From CBDDCQ01 sp965226285 (GTDB taxonomy: Bacteria > Bacteroidota > Bacteroidia > Flavobacteriales > Ichthyobacteriaceae), in the NCBI GenBank assembly GCA_965226285.1, contig CBDDCQ010000005.1:744001-808000 (forward strand): 64,000 nucleotides of DNA, in the 5' to 3' direction. The notes beneath the pieces are model-generated. The model did not search any database, was not told the origin of the DNA, and worked only from the letters and a program-made list of their open reading frames with translations. Both the position numbers and the translations under genes were made by a program. Below, piece after piece: positions 1-9,488 of the stretch; the stretch's first letter is position 1, and each line of letters begins with the position of its first letter.

Positions 1-1541
1 GGCAATTTTTCTCTACTCGCTGTTTCTGCTAAAATTAACTTTACATCTCTATAGGTAAGTAATGGATTGGCTTGCCTTATCAATGCCACTACACCTGAAA
101 CTATAGGCGCAGCTGCAGAAGTACCCGAAAACCTATAATAGTTCCCTTTGGCATAACCACATTGTCCACTAACTCTATCAGTACGATCAGTAGTCAATAT
201 ATCATCTACAAAAGCACTTATCCAGTGCTGTGCACCAAACACCGCAGCACCAAAAACCTTATTACCTTTTTTATCTACTCCTGCCACTGATATAACTCCC
301 GGATGTGCTAGCTCCAAATTGCCTGATATATTATATAATACAGCATTACCTGCACTAAAAACATAACACAAACCTTTTCCATAAAAACCCTCTCTTATAC
401 CTTTATCTATCCCGTCATGTAATTTTAATCCTTTTGAATCATAGGCTCCTCCTGTAGTACCCCAACTGCTATTATACACTGCTAACTCCCTCACATCTTC
501 ACTTAACACTTCTGATAATTTATCATTGGGTAACATATCACCATCTCCATTAAAAACATTAAAGACATATATTCTAGCACTAGGAGCTATCCCTACAGTA
601 CCTATATCATTATTTTTGGCAGCAATAATACCTGCTGCAGGCGTACCATGATTTTTTGTACAAGTATTTCCTAAACTACTATAATTTTTTACTAAGGCTA
701 TATTGGATTTCAAATCAGGGTGATTGGCATCTACTAACTCATCTGATACTGCTACATTGACGCCTTGCCCCAAATAACCCAAATTCCAAACAGGCTCTAC
801 ATTAATATCTAAACCAACTGTTCCGTTTCCTTGTCCTACATTTTTGAGATACCACTGGTCGTTATACATAGGGTCTTTTACTACAAAGGAACCTACCCTA
901 CCTGATTTTACAAACTCTGTAGCATCAGATTTTACTTCTTTTCCCTTTTTATCGCCTTTTGTAAAATATACTCCTACACTTATTTTACTATCCAAATCTG
1001 CCCAATTTAATTCATAATTAATGCCATTCTCATCTGGTATGACCCTATTGTCTCTATACCATAAGATTACACGATTATATCCATCCGGTGCCGATTCAAC
1101 CGTTGCCGTAAGCGTTTTACCTACTACAGTCTCTCCAGATAAAGTAGGCTTTAAAGGTATAGGTATGGATTTATCTACATTATCCTTAATAGGAGCAGTG
1201 GCATCAGATTTTACTTCCTTTCCTTTTCTATTACCTTTTTTAAAATACACCCCTATACTTATTCTATTACCTACATCTACTGAACTCAATACATAGGTAG
1301 TTTCTATAACACCTGATACAACAGTACTATTCCTATACCATTGTATCACACGATCATATCCATCAGGTGCAGCTTCAACCGTTGCCGTAAGCGTTTTACC
1401 TACTATAGTCTCACCAGATAAAGTAGGTTTTGACGGTATAGGGTCATCATCTATTACGTCTATAGGGTCATTATCTTTACAGGAAAACAGCAACATCAAC
1501 AAAAAGACAATAGTAAATCTAATAACATTTATTTTGAACAT
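1..1541 (-). CDS. Subtilisin/kexin-like S8 serine protease lipoprotein, copy 1 (3' end outside window)
   Basis: The frame opens at the ATG at 1541 and runs off the left edge; about 513 residues are visible. It starts with a lipoprotein signal (lipobox LLFSC), so the protein is probably exported and lipid-anchored. Two Ig-like repeats of about 85 residues follow, each opening with PTLSGETVVGKTLTA and holding a conserved WYR. The S8 peptidase domain shows all three catalytic motifs: Asp in VAVSDELVDANHPDL, His in NHGTPAAGI and Ser in FSGTSAAAPIV. Copy 2 ends in a P/Homo B-type domain, so the missing C-terminus here probably does too. The substrate cannot be told. This copy has no frameshift in the visible part, so it is the likely functional one. 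Confidence 0.88.
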   Translation of the reverse strand, partial: MFKINVIRFTIVFLLMLLFSCKDNDPIDVIDDDPIPSKPTLSGETIVGKTLTATVEAAPDGYDRVIQWYRNSTVVSGVIETTYVLSSVDVGNRISIGVYFKKGNRKGKEVKSDATAPIKDNVDKSIPIPLKPTLSGETVVGKTLTATVESAPDGYNRVILWYRDNRVIPDENGINYELNWADLDSKISVGVYFTKGDKKGKEVKSDATEFVKSGRVGSFVVKDPMYNDQWYLKNVGQGNGTVGLDINVEPVWNLGYLGQGVNVAVSDELVDANHPDLKSNIALVKNYSSLGNTCTKNHGTPAAGIIAAKNNDIGTVGIAPSARIYVFNVFNGDGDMLPNDKLSEVLSEDVRELAVYNSSWGTTGGAYDSKGLKLHDGIDKGIREGFYGKGLCYVFSAGNAVLYNISGNLELAHPGVISVAGVDKKGNKVFGAAVFGAQHWISAFVDDILTTDRTDRVSGQCGYAKGNYYRFSGTSAAAPIVSGVVALIRQANPLLTYRDVKLILAETASREKL

Positions 1542-1577
1542 AGCAGTATTATAGTATAGTTAAAAATTTAATTTATG

Positions 1578-1585
1578 CAAATTTA
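1578..1585 (-). promoter_or_regulatory. -7 box of protease copy 1 promoter
   Basis: On the minus strand this reads TAAATTTG, an exact match to the Bacteroidota -7 consensus TAnnTTTG, 37 bases before the ATG at 1541. The same box lies at the same place before copy 2, so the promoter was duplicated with the gene. No convincing -33 element is seen. Confidence 0.5.
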
Positions 1586-1626
1586 TGCAAAATAATTCAT
1601 TAACTTGGTTTTTTTATACTTGAAAC

Positions 1627-1727
1627 TTAGGATTTACTACATAAATCTCAAACTACTATTCCCAAACTCACCGATATGTTTAAGGAATGCTTAGTACCGT
1701 ATTGTGATGCCTCTACACAACTTTTTA
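1627..1727 (-). pseudogene. Fragment of the 3' end of the trmH-like RNA methyltransferase gene
   Basis: This stretch matches the last ~100 bases of the intact methyltransferase gene at 3980-4501, including the KHSLNISVSLGIVV segment (motif 3). The following Trp codon has become TGA, and the final codons carry further changes. Similarity stops near 1727. It is the upstream edge of a duplicated block that also contains the protease promoter and gene, so it is a passenger remnant and not a gene. Confidence 0.8.
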
Positions 1728-1827
1728 AACTTAAATCAATGAAGTTACAAATTTAATGTTTTATTAATTAAGTTAGAGCAGTACAACTATGAATATAGTT
1801 TACTCAATATAGACTTAGTATAAAAAA

Positions 1828-3895
1828 TCAGTGTCCATAAACTCTGATTTTTACATCTTCAATATGAGTGGTGGATTTTTGAATAACTTTAATTTTCAGT
1901 TTCCAACGACCGTTGGGGGTGGTTTTGCCTAAATAAAGATTATATCCTGTTAGAAAAAGATTAATACCTTTTTCTAATACACCAAAAAATTGTCTTTCCC
2001 ATAATATCTGGGATTCCTTTCCGCTTGGATCTACTATGTACATGCTCATTGGGGAAGTATAATTTTCCTGATTGGAACGAAAATGCATAGAAAGTTGGAT
2101 AAATTCCACAAAATTAATACGACTATTAGTTATGGGTATTTCTATCTCTTTGAATACATCTTTTTCAAGTGTATATTGGCGAACTGTACTGGAATATTCT
2201 TCTTTTTTTTGCGAGGGAAGTATTCTCCAAGTCTTAGCTAAATTCACGGCAGCGGCAGCATCTACGATACCAAAGCCAATTCCGTCATTATAATGGTACT
2301 TAACATTTGCATCTGTGTAAGTGGTTCCAGCTTGATGCCAAACAAGGCTACTAGGGAGTTTATCTCGTTTTGCCGTCTCAGCTAAGATGAGTTTTACATC
2401 TCTATAGGTAAGTAAAGGATTAGCTTGTCTTACTAAGGCAACTACACCCGCCACCATAGGAGTAGCGGCAGAAGTCCCTGAAAATCTTGTATAGTTCCCC
2501 ACATCATAGCCACACTTACCACTAGAACCATCTGTACGATCACTGGCTAAAATATCCTTTGTGAATGCACTCACCCAATGTTGGAATCCACTTTTTACTG
2601 AGAATGGAACCGTTGCACCTATTTTATCTACTCCTGATACACTGATCACCGCAGGATGTGATAAGGTAGCATCAGAAGCCATGCCATACATCCCCGCATT
2701 TCCCGAAGCAAAAATATACACACTCCCCTTGCCTGAAAAGCCTGTTTTAGTCCCTACATCAATTCCTTGATGCAATTGAATCAATTCTTTACTAAAATAT
2801 CCCGCGGGAGTAAACCCCCAACTATTACTATACACCGCTATCTTTTGAGCATCTGCACTCAAAGCACGGTTGAACATAGAAACGTCATTAGCTACAGCTG
2901 TCTTTAGTATTCCATGTCCGTAGATTTTTGCTTTCGGAGCAATTCCCCTCATACCTACATTGTCAGCTTGAGCAGCAATGATCCCAGCAATTGGAGTAGA
3001 ATGACTGGCAGTTACAGACATCATAAGACGAACCGTATCTTTGCATAGAAGCAATACTGGATTTCAAATCGGGATGATCTAAATCAATCAAATCATCCAA
3101 AATGGCAACATTGATACCTTCTCCCAAATACCCCTTTTTCCAAACGGGTTCAATGTTAATGTCAAGACCGACTATACCACCTTTTTGCCCGGTATTTTTC
3201 AAATACCACTGGTCATTATACATAGGGTCTTTTACTACAAAGGGACCTACCCTACCTGATTTTACAAACTCTGTAGCATCAGATTTTACTTCTTTTCCCT
3301 TTTTATCGCCTTTTGTAAAATATACTCCTACACTTATTTTACTATCCAAATCTGCCCACTTTAATTCATAATTAATGCCATTCTCATCTGATATGGTAAC
3401 ATTATCTCTATACCATTGTATCACACGACTATATCCATCCGGTGCAGATGCAACAGTAGCTGTAAGGGTTTTACCTACTACAGTCTCGCCAGATAAAGTA
3501 GGCTTTAAAGGTATAGGTATGGATTTATCTACATTATCCTTAATAGGAGCAGTGGCATCAGATTTTACTTCCTTTCCTTTTCTATTACCTTTTTTAAAAT
3601 ACACCCCTATACTTATTCTATTACCTACATCTACCAAGCTCAATACATAGGTAGTTTCTATAACACCTGATACAACAGTACTATTCCTATACCATTGTAT
3701 CACACGATCATATCCATCAGGTGCCGATTCGACCGTTGCCGTAAGCGTTTTACCTACTACAGTCTCGCCAGATAAAGTAGGTTTTGACGGTATAGGGTCA
3801 TCATCTATTACGTCTATAGTATTGCTATCTCTACAGGAAAACAGCAACATCAACAAAAAGACAAGAGTAAATCTAATAACATTTATTTTGAACAT
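1828..3895 (-). pseudogene. S8 serine protease lipoprotein, copy 2, frameshifted
   Basis: This is a paralogue of copy 1: same signal peptide and lipobox, two Ig-like repeats, an S8 domain and a complete C-terminal P/Homo B-like domain (last ~135 residues, ending in IRVYGH). The first frame (start ATG 3895) carries the catalytic Asp (VAILDDLIDLDHPDL) and then reads into nonsense, stopping at 2963. The second frame carries His (SHSTPIAGI) and Ser (FSGTSAATPMV). The shift falls near 3010-3045, between Asp and His, and removing one base would restore the reading. No homopolymer or classical slippery site is present, so a broken gene or a sequencing error is more likely than programmed frameshifting. 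The remaining reading frames are intact, so the damage is recent. Confidence 0.82.
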
Positions 3896-3931
3896 AGCAG
3901 TATTATATTATAGTTAAAAATTTAATTTATG

Positions 3932-3939
3932 CAAATTTA
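3932..3939 (-). promoter_or_regulatory. -7 box of protease copy 2 promoter
   Basis: TAAATTTG on the minus strand, 37 bases before the ATG at 3895 and downstream of the methyltransferase stop. It is the duplicate of the box at 1578-1585. Confidence 0.45.
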
Positions 3940-3979
3940 TGCAAAATAATTCTTAACTTGGCTTTTTTATACTTGAAAC

Positions 3980-4501
3980 TTAGAATTTACCACATAAATC
4001 CCAAACTACTATTCCCAAACTCACCGATATGTTTAAGGAATGCTTAGTACCGTATTGTGGTATCTCTATACAACCTTTTGATTTATCTATAATATGCTGT
4101 CCTACACCTTTTACCTCATTGCCAAATACTATACCATATTTAACATTTTTATCTATCTCAAATTCATCTAACATTACACTACTTTGGGTTTGTTCTACAG
4201 AAAAAATAGAATAACCTTTTAACTTTTCTATAGCTTCTAAAGTGGTCGAACAATACTCCCAATCTACCGAATCTGTAGCACCTAAAGCTGTTTTGTGAAT
4301 CTCTTTGTGAGGAGGTTTTGCCGTAATACCACACAAATATATCTTTTCTATGAGAAATGCATCAGCAGTTCTAAAAATAGCACCTACATTATGCAGACTC
4401 CTTATATTATCCAAAATTATTACAATCGGATTTTTTTTACATTTCTTGAACTCATCTATAGATATTCTATTGAGCTCACTATTTTTTAATTTCTTTGGCA
4501 T
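3980..4501 (-). CDS. SpoU/TrmH-family RNA 2'-O-methyltransferase
   Basis: A 173-residue SPOUT methyltransferase with the three family motifs in order: NIRSLHNVGAIFRTADAF, VFGNEVKGV and IPQYGTKHSLNISVSLGIV. Members of this family methylate the ribose 2'-OH of tRNA or rRNA with S-adenosylmethionine; the exact target cannot be read from sequence. It lacks the N-terminal L30e-like RNA-binding extension of RlmB-type proteins, being about the size of TrmL. Its start overlaps the RNase R stop (rnr ends at 4486), so the two are co-transcribed and probably translationally coupled. A damaged copy of its 3' end lies at 1627-1727. Confidence 0.88.
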   Translation of the reverse strand: MPKKLKNSELNRISIDEFKKCKKNPIVIILDNIRSLHNVGAIFRTADAFLIEKIYLCGITAKPPHKEIHKTALGATDSVDWEYCSTTLEAIEKLKGYSIFSVEQTQSSVMLDEFEIDKNVKYGIVFGNEVKGVGQHIIDKSKGCIEIPQYGTKHSLNISVSLGIVVWDLCGKF

Positions 4502-6660
4502 TCATTTAAAAAAACTTCTTCTATCAATTTAAAATCTAAAACTCTATTTTGGTCATCTACATTTTTCACTTGAACTACTACCTTATCACCTAATCTATAC
4601 ACATTTTTAGTGTTTTTTCCTACTATGCAAAAGTTATCTTCGTCATATTTATAGTAATCTGATTGTATTTCTCTTACCTTTATCATTCCTTCGCATAAAT
4701 TTTCTACAATTTCTACATATACCCCCCATCTAGTTACTCCCGTGATTACACCTTCAAATTCTTGTCCTACCTTATCTTTCATAAATTTCATCTGCATATA
4801 CTTAATGGATTCCCTCTCTGCATTGGTAGCTAATTGCTCTCTACCAGAAGAGTGTTTACATCTATTTTGATAATCTTTTTTATCTGCAGATTTACCACCA
4901 TCCAAATAATGCTGAAGTAAGCGATGTACCATCACATCAGGGTATCTTCGGATAGGCGATGTAAAATGGGAATAATAGTCAAATGCCAATCCATAATGCC
5001 CTATATTATCTGTAGAATATTCTGCTTTACTCATACACCTCATTGCCAAATTTTCTAACATATTTGCCTCATCTTCTCCCTTTACATCATTAAGGAGTTG
5101 ATTTATAGAATTAGCTATAGTTTTTTGAGAATCGGTTTGAATATGTTTATACCCAAATTGCCTTACTATCCTATTTAAAGAAGCAAGTTTTCTAGAGTCT
5201 GGTTCGTCGTGTACTCTATACACAAAAGTTTTATTAGAGGGCTTTCCACCTTTGAGCCCTATAAATTCAGATACTTTTTTGTTAGCCAACAGCATAAACT
5301 CCTCTATCAAATGATTCGAATCTTTAGCCTCTTTAAAATATACATGTACAGGATTATTATCTCCATCTAAATTAAATTTTACTTCAGATCTATCAAAACT
5401 CACAGCACCTTTTTTCATCCTATCATTTCTAAGAATCTTAGCCATTTTATCTAGTAGTAAAATCTCTTGACTCAAATCACCACTTCCACTATCAATCACT
5501 TGCTGTGCTTGTTCATAAGTAAACCTCTTATCTGATAATATTACTGTTCTACCAAGCCACTGTGATAATATATGAGCCCTTTCATCCATTTCAAATATAG
5601 CAGAGAAAGTATATCTTTGCTCATTAGGTATAAGTGAACAAACTTTATTAGACAAAACTTCGGGCAACATAGGTATTACTCTATCTACCAGATATACTGA
5701 AGTTGCCCTATTAAAAGCTTCTTCATCTAACTTGGTATGAGGCTTCACATAGTGGGATACATCAGCAATATGAACCCCTATTTCCCAATTCCCATTTTCT
5801 AACCTTTGTACAGAAAGGGCATCATCAAAATCTTTAGCATCCATAGGGTCTATTGTAAAAGTAGTTACCTCACGCATATCTCTGCGCTTCTTTACTTCTT
5901 TTTCATCTATTTTCTGGCATATAGCATTGGCTTCTTCCTCTACTTGAGCCGAAAACTCATACGGCAAACTATATTCTTCTAATATACTGTGTATTTCAGT
6001 ATGATGCTCTCCTGCCTTGCCCAATATCTTTATAATTTTCCCCGATGGATTCTTAGCCTTCTGTCCCCAATCTGTAATATGAATTACCACTTTGTCTTTA
6101 TGTTGTGCTCTATTGATTTTTTTAATTGGTACAAATATATCAAAGGGTATATTCTTATTATCAGGAACTACAAACGCATACTCTTTTGATAGTTCTAACT
6201 GCCCTATAAATTCTGTCCGTTCTCTACCCACTACTTCTATTATTTTTCCCTCTAATTTCCCGTTTGCTCTCTGCTTATACACATACAACTTTACAACATC
6301 TCCCGAAATTACATTATATGTATTACGTGATGAAATAACAATATCTTGCTCTATACCCTCTACTGTCACATATACAGTACTTCTTCGAGTCACATCTACC
6401 ACCCCCACCAAATAGTCATTTGATTTAGCTATTCTGTATTTTCCTTTCTCTGCTTTATCTAAAATACCTTTAGATAACATTTTATCCAAAGATAAAAGTA
6501 CTTTTTGCTTTCCCATAGTGTCTTTTATCTCCAGTTTAGAACAAATACCTTTATAACTCATAGCATTTTCTCTACTCTGCAAAAGATGATGTATTTGCTT
6601 TTGAATAATCTTGTGAAAAGATTTTTTCTTAGGTTCTGATTTATTTATTTTCCTTGCCAA
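4486..6660 (-). CDS. rnr: Ribonuclease R
   Basis: A 724-residue RNase R of normal length: winged-helix region (about 15-75), cold-shock OB folds (about 80-215), RNB catalytic domain with the four-Asp motif DPMDAKDFDDA (about 270), and a C-terminal S1 domain. It degrades structured RNA 3' to 5' in RNA turnover and rRNA quality control. The best start is TTG at 6660, because the first ATG (6558) would remove half of the winged helix. That TTG lies inside the end of the upstream DUF3109 gene (20-bp overlap), which suggests translational coupling. Order in the operon: DUF3109, rnr, methyltransferase. Confidence 0.93.
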   Translation of the reverse strand: MARKINKSEPKKKSFHKIIQKQIHHLLQSRENAMSYKGICSKLEIKDTMGKQKVLLSLDKMLSKGILDKAEKGKYRIAKSNDYLVGVVDVTRRSTVYVTVEGIEQDIVISSRNTYNVISGDVVKLYVYKQRANGKLEGKIIEVVGRERTEFIGQLELSKEYAFVVPDNKNIPFDIFVPIKKINRAQHKDKVVIHITDWGQKAKNPSGKIIKILGKAGEHHTEIHSILEEYSLPYEFSAQVEEEANAICQKIDEKEVKKRRDMREVTTFTIDPMDAKDFDDALSVQRLENGNWEIGVHIADVSHYVKPHTKLDEEAFNRATSVYLVDRVIPMLPEVLSNKVCSLIPNEQRYTFSAIFEMDERAHILSQWLGRTVILSDKRFTYEQAQQVIDSGSGDLSQEILLLDKMAKILRNDRMKKGAVSFDRSEVKFNLDGDNNPVHVYFKEAKDSNHLIEEFMLLANKKVSEFIGLKGGKPSNKTFVYRVHDEPDSRKLASLNRIVRQFGYKHIQTDSQKTIANSINQLLNDVKGEDEANMLENLAMRCMSKAEYSTDNIGHYGLAFDYYSHFTSPIRRYPDVMVHRLLQHYLDGGKSADKKDYQNRCKHSSGREQLATNAERESIKYMQMKFMKDKVGQEFEGVITGVTRWGVYVEIVENLCEGMIKVREIQSDYYKYDEDNFCIVGKNTKNVYRLGDKVVVQVKNVDDQNRVLDFKLIEEVFLNECQRN

Positions 6661-7237
6661 TTTCTTTTTGTTTTTTCAATTCTTGTGCCATTAATTCTAA
6701 TTCTTTATACCAATCTCCTCCAAATTTTCTCTGTAGAGCTTCTTTAAGAAATTTATATATAGGCACTTCTAATTCTTTTCCTAATTCACAAGCCTTTGAA
6801 CAGATCTCCCACTTATCGTAATTCACAGCCGTAAATCCTTTATACTCTTTTACTCTTATGGGATATAAATGACACGAAATAGGTTTTTTCCAATCTATAT
6901 CACCTACCAAATAAGCCTGCTCTATACCACATTTGACAGCCCCATTATCATCAAATATAGTATAGGCACACTCCCTATTGTCTATCAGCGGAGTCGTGTA
7001 ATCTCCTTCTAAATCGACAACATACTTGCCTTGATGCTCTACTGCTATGATACCAGAAAGCCTCATATAAGGCTTTATTCTATCATATATTTCCTCTAAT
7101 ATAGGCAATTCATCTTCATCTAATGGTGCGCCCGAATTCCCTTGCACACAGCATTCTCCTTTACATTTAGTAATATTACAAACAAAATCGTTTTCTAATA
7201 CTTCCTCAGAAATTATCGTATTTTCTAGTTGTATCAT
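6641..7237 (-). CDS. DUF3109 family protein
   Basis: A 198-residue protein with cysteine-rich signatures (CNITKCKGECC near the N-terminus, then single Cys in NRECAY, VKCGIE, ISCHLYP and EICSKACELG), as in the DUF3109 family. The Cys pattern resembles YkgJ-like metal-cluster proteins, so metal or Fe-S binding is likely but unproven, and no enzymatic role is known to me. It is the first gene of the minus-strand operon with rnr and the RNA methyltransferase. A TAnnTTTG box lies 12 bases before its ATG. Confidence 0.85.
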   Translation of the reverse strand: MIQLENTIISEEVLENDFVCNITKCKGECCVQGNSGAPLDEDELPILEEIYDRIKPYMRLSGIIAVEHQGKYVVDLEGDYTTPLIDNRECAYTIFDDNGAVKCGIEQAYLVGDIDWKKPISCHLYPIRVKEYKGFTAVNYDKWEICSKACELGKELEVPIYKFLKEALQRKFGGDWYKELELMAQELKKQKEIGKENK

Positions 7238-7248
7238 AATTCTTTGTG

Positions 7249-7284
7249 CAAATTTAGTAAAATTTTATTTTTTTATTAAATTTG
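7249..7284. promoter_or_regulatory. Divergent promoter pair between the DUF3109 operon and TlpA lipoprotein 1
   Basis: Two back-to-back -7 boxes. Minus strand: TAAATTTG at 7256-7249, serving the DUF3109-rnr-methyltransferase operon. Plus strand: TAAATTTG at 7277-7284, serving the lipoprotein at 7351. Both match TAnnTTTG exactly; clear TTTG -33 elements at the right spacing are not obvious. Confidence 0.5.
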
Positions 7285-7350
7285 TACCCTGATAAGATAA
7301 AACAAGTCATTTATCATAACGTCCTATTATAATTTTAATAAAGTATAAAA

Positions 7351-8682
7351 ATGAAAAAATACATTTATTTAATCCCATTAACCTTCTTCTTGGTTTCATG
7401 TAAAACGCAAGAGAAAAACGAAAAAGCTATTCTTGAATTTTCCTCTGATAAGGAAATAGAGGAAATTCGTATTAATAGAACTCATTTTAAAGATAGTGTA
7501 GTAGCAAATAAGCTGTCTTACAAATTAAAGCAAGATGAAAGGTTTATTAATATTAGGTTCAAAACGGATGATCTAAAAGCAAAAATTGATGTATATACCA
7601 CTCCAGATGAAAACGTTGGTGTATCTGTAAAAGATGGTCATATTTATTTCTCGGGCAAATACCAAAAAGAAAATGAGTTCCTAAGAGAATACAACAAAGC
7701 ATTCACTGATCTCTTGAATTATAGAATACACAAGAAAAAAGAAGTAGATTTTATTGCTTTCTTAGATTCTCTAAAATCAGGAGTCTATCAACTATTAGTA
7801 AAAAGCAAATCTACTTTGGATCCAAAGTTTATAAAACTTATGGAAAAAGATATTGTTTACAATATTGCTAATGAGAAGAAAAGACATAAGAATCTTCATG
7901 AATATTTTGCCAAAGAGAAAGATTACAAACTATCAGACACATTTAATGATTACAAAAAGAATGCTTCCTTGGAAGATGAGGAAGCTTTGTATCTGGGTTC
8001 TTTCATTAAATATGCTTTAAAAGAAGTACAAAGTAATAATCATCATAATATTAGCGAAACATTTGAAAATATTAATAAACTCAAAAGCTCTAAGATTAAA
8101 TTGACCCTTAAAGAAATTATATTAAACCGTGAAATGGGTTATATGGGCATTAATGACCAAATCAAGAAACTTTATGAAGAATACATCAATACTCCCGGAG
8201 CAAAGGTAGATAGACTCAAAAAACTATATGCTAAAAAACTGCCCATAGCTCAAGGCAATACAGCCCCTAACTTCAAAGCTTACGATGTTAATGGAAAAGG
8301 AGTATCTCTATCTGATTTTAAGGGCAAATTAGTATATGTGGATATTTGGGCTACTTGGTGTGGACCTTGTAGAATAGAAATTCCTCACCTGATAAAATTG
8401 GAAAAAGAATACCATAAAAATAAAAATGTGGTATTTATGAGCGTGTCTTTAGATGCAGATTTTGATGAAGACAAATGGAAAAAAATGATAAAAGATGAAG
8501 GATTAGGAGGCATTCAACTAAGAGCAAAAGGTGAACGGGATTCTGATATTGCTAAAAATTACGATGTAAGAGGAATACCCACTTTTTTACTTATAGATAA
8601 AAATGGTAAGATTATCTCCTCTCAAGCTCCAAGACCTTCCTCTGGAGCTAAGATTAGAGAGTTAATCAATAAAAATATTTAA
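7351..8682 (+). CDS. TlpA-type thioredoxin lipoprotein, paralogue 1
   Basis: 443 residues with a lipoprotein signal (lipobox FLVSC), a lysine-rich helical middle part of no recognised family, and a C-terminal TlpA/AhpC-like thioredoxin domain (about 300-443) with active site WCGPC at Cys337/Cys340 and the cis-Pro segment RGIPTFLLID. It is probably a periplasm-facing thiol-disulfide oxidoreductase. The 444-residue protein at 10969 is a close paralogue; N-terminal and C-terminal parts are nearly identical and the middle diverges. The last 155 bases of this gene and its flank are repeated at 10152-10306, beyond an inserted restriction-modification pair. Confidence 0.87.
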   Translation: MKKYIYLIPLTFFLVSCKTQEKNEKAILEFSSDKEIEEIRINRTHFKDSVVANKLSYKLKQDERFINIRFKTDDLKAKIDVYTTPDENVGVSVKDGHIYFSGKYQKENEFLREYNKAFTDLLNYRIHKKKEVDFIAFLDSLKSGVYQLLVKSKSTLDPKFIKLMEKDIVYNIANEKKRHKNLHEYFAKEKDYKLSDTFNDYKKNASLEDEEALYLGSFIKYALKEVQSNNHHNISETFENINKLKSSKIKLTLKEIILNREMGYMGINDQIKKLYEEYINTPGAKVDRLKKLYAKKLPIAQGNTAPNFKAYDVNGKGVSLSDFKGKLVYVDIWATWCGPCRIEIPHLIKLEKEYHKNKNVVFMSVSLDADFDEDKWKKMIKDEGLGGIQLRAKGERDSDIAKNYDVRGIPTFLLIDKNGKIISSQAPRPSSGAKIRELINKNI

Positions 8683-8689
8683 ACTGTAT
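8535..8689 (+). repeat. 155-bp direct repeat, left copy (3' end of TlpA gene 1)
   Basis: This segment, the last ~148 bases of the TlpA gene plus 7 bases of flank, recurs at 10152-10306 with one visible substitution (gtaagagg versus gtaggagg). Similarity ends abruptly on both sides. The two copies bracket the restriction-modification genes. Confidence 0.95.
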
Positions 8690-8714
8690 AAATACTTAAA
8701 AAATATGATGAGTT

Positions 8715-9461
8715 ATGAGTTTAGAAATAAATAAAATCTATAATTTAGATTGTATAAATGGTTTTAAAAAAATGAATAATGAATTTATAGATTTAATTTT
8801 AACAGATCCTCCTTTTGCTATTGATTTTGGAGCAAAAAAACCACAATATAACAGAAAAGATAGTAATGTTTTAAAAGGTTATAATGAAATTAAAAAAGAG
8901 GACTATTTAGAATTTTCTAAAAAATGGATAAAAGAATCTTTTAGAGTTTTAAAAAAAAATGGAGTTATGTTTATAGTTTCTGGTTGGAGTAATTTAAAAG
9001 ATATAATGATAGCAGTAGATGAAGTTGGTTTTAAAACAATCAATCATTTAATATGGAAATATCAATTTGGAGTTTTTACAAAAAAGAAATTTGTAACCTC
9101 TCATTATCATATTTTATTTTTAGTTAAAGATGCAAAAAATTATACTTTTAATAAAATAGAACATTACCCTGAAGATGTTTTTGAAATTAAAAGAGAGTAT
9201 TGGACTAACAAAGAAAAAACGCCAACTAAATTGCCATTAGAATTAGTTAAAAAATTAATAAAATATGGTTCTAATGAAAAAGATTTAGTTTTAGATTGTT
9301 TTATGGGAAGTGGAACAACAGCGATAGGGGCAAAAGTTTTAAATAGGGATTTTTTAGGTTTTGAAATAGTTAAAGAATATTTTAATTTTTGTAATAAAAG
9401 AATAAGAATAACTAAAGTAATTAAAGAAAGAGAATCGGGTGTTCAACTTAAATGTTTTTAA
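8715..9461 (+). CDS. Type II DNA methyltransferase (beta-class, DPPF motif)
   Basis: A 248-residue DNA amino-methyltransferase. The catalytic motif TDPPF (motif IV) is N-terminal, near residue 31, and the SAM-binding motif DCFMGSGTT (motif I) is C-terminal, which is the beta arrangement used by N6-adenine and N4-cytosine enzymes. The conserved KFVTSHYHILFLVK block lies between. It presumably protects DNA from the adjacent nuclease; the recognition site cannot be deduced. Codon use is more A-rich than in the neighbours, and it sits between two copies of a 155-bp repeat, both signs of recent transfer. Confidence 0.9.
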   Translation: MSLEINKIYNLDCINGFKKMNNEFIDLILTDPPFAIDFGAKKPQYNRKDSNVLKGYNEIKKEDYLEFSKKWIKESFRVLKKNGVMFIVSGWSNLKDIMIAVDEVGFKTINHLIWKYQFGVFTKKKFVTSHYHILFLVKDAKNYTFNKIEHYPEDVFEIKREYWTNKEKTPTKLPLELVKKLIKYGSNEKDLVLDCFMGSGTTAIGAKVLNRDFLGFEIVKEYFNFCNKRIRITKVIKERESGVQLKCF

Positions 9462-9488
9462 AAAATAAAAACAATAAAACTTTTCAAA

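Noticed and set aside
3010..3045. Programmed ribosomal frameshift in protease copy 2
   Set aside because: No slippery heptamer, A-run or following structure was seen; copy 1 has no such shift.
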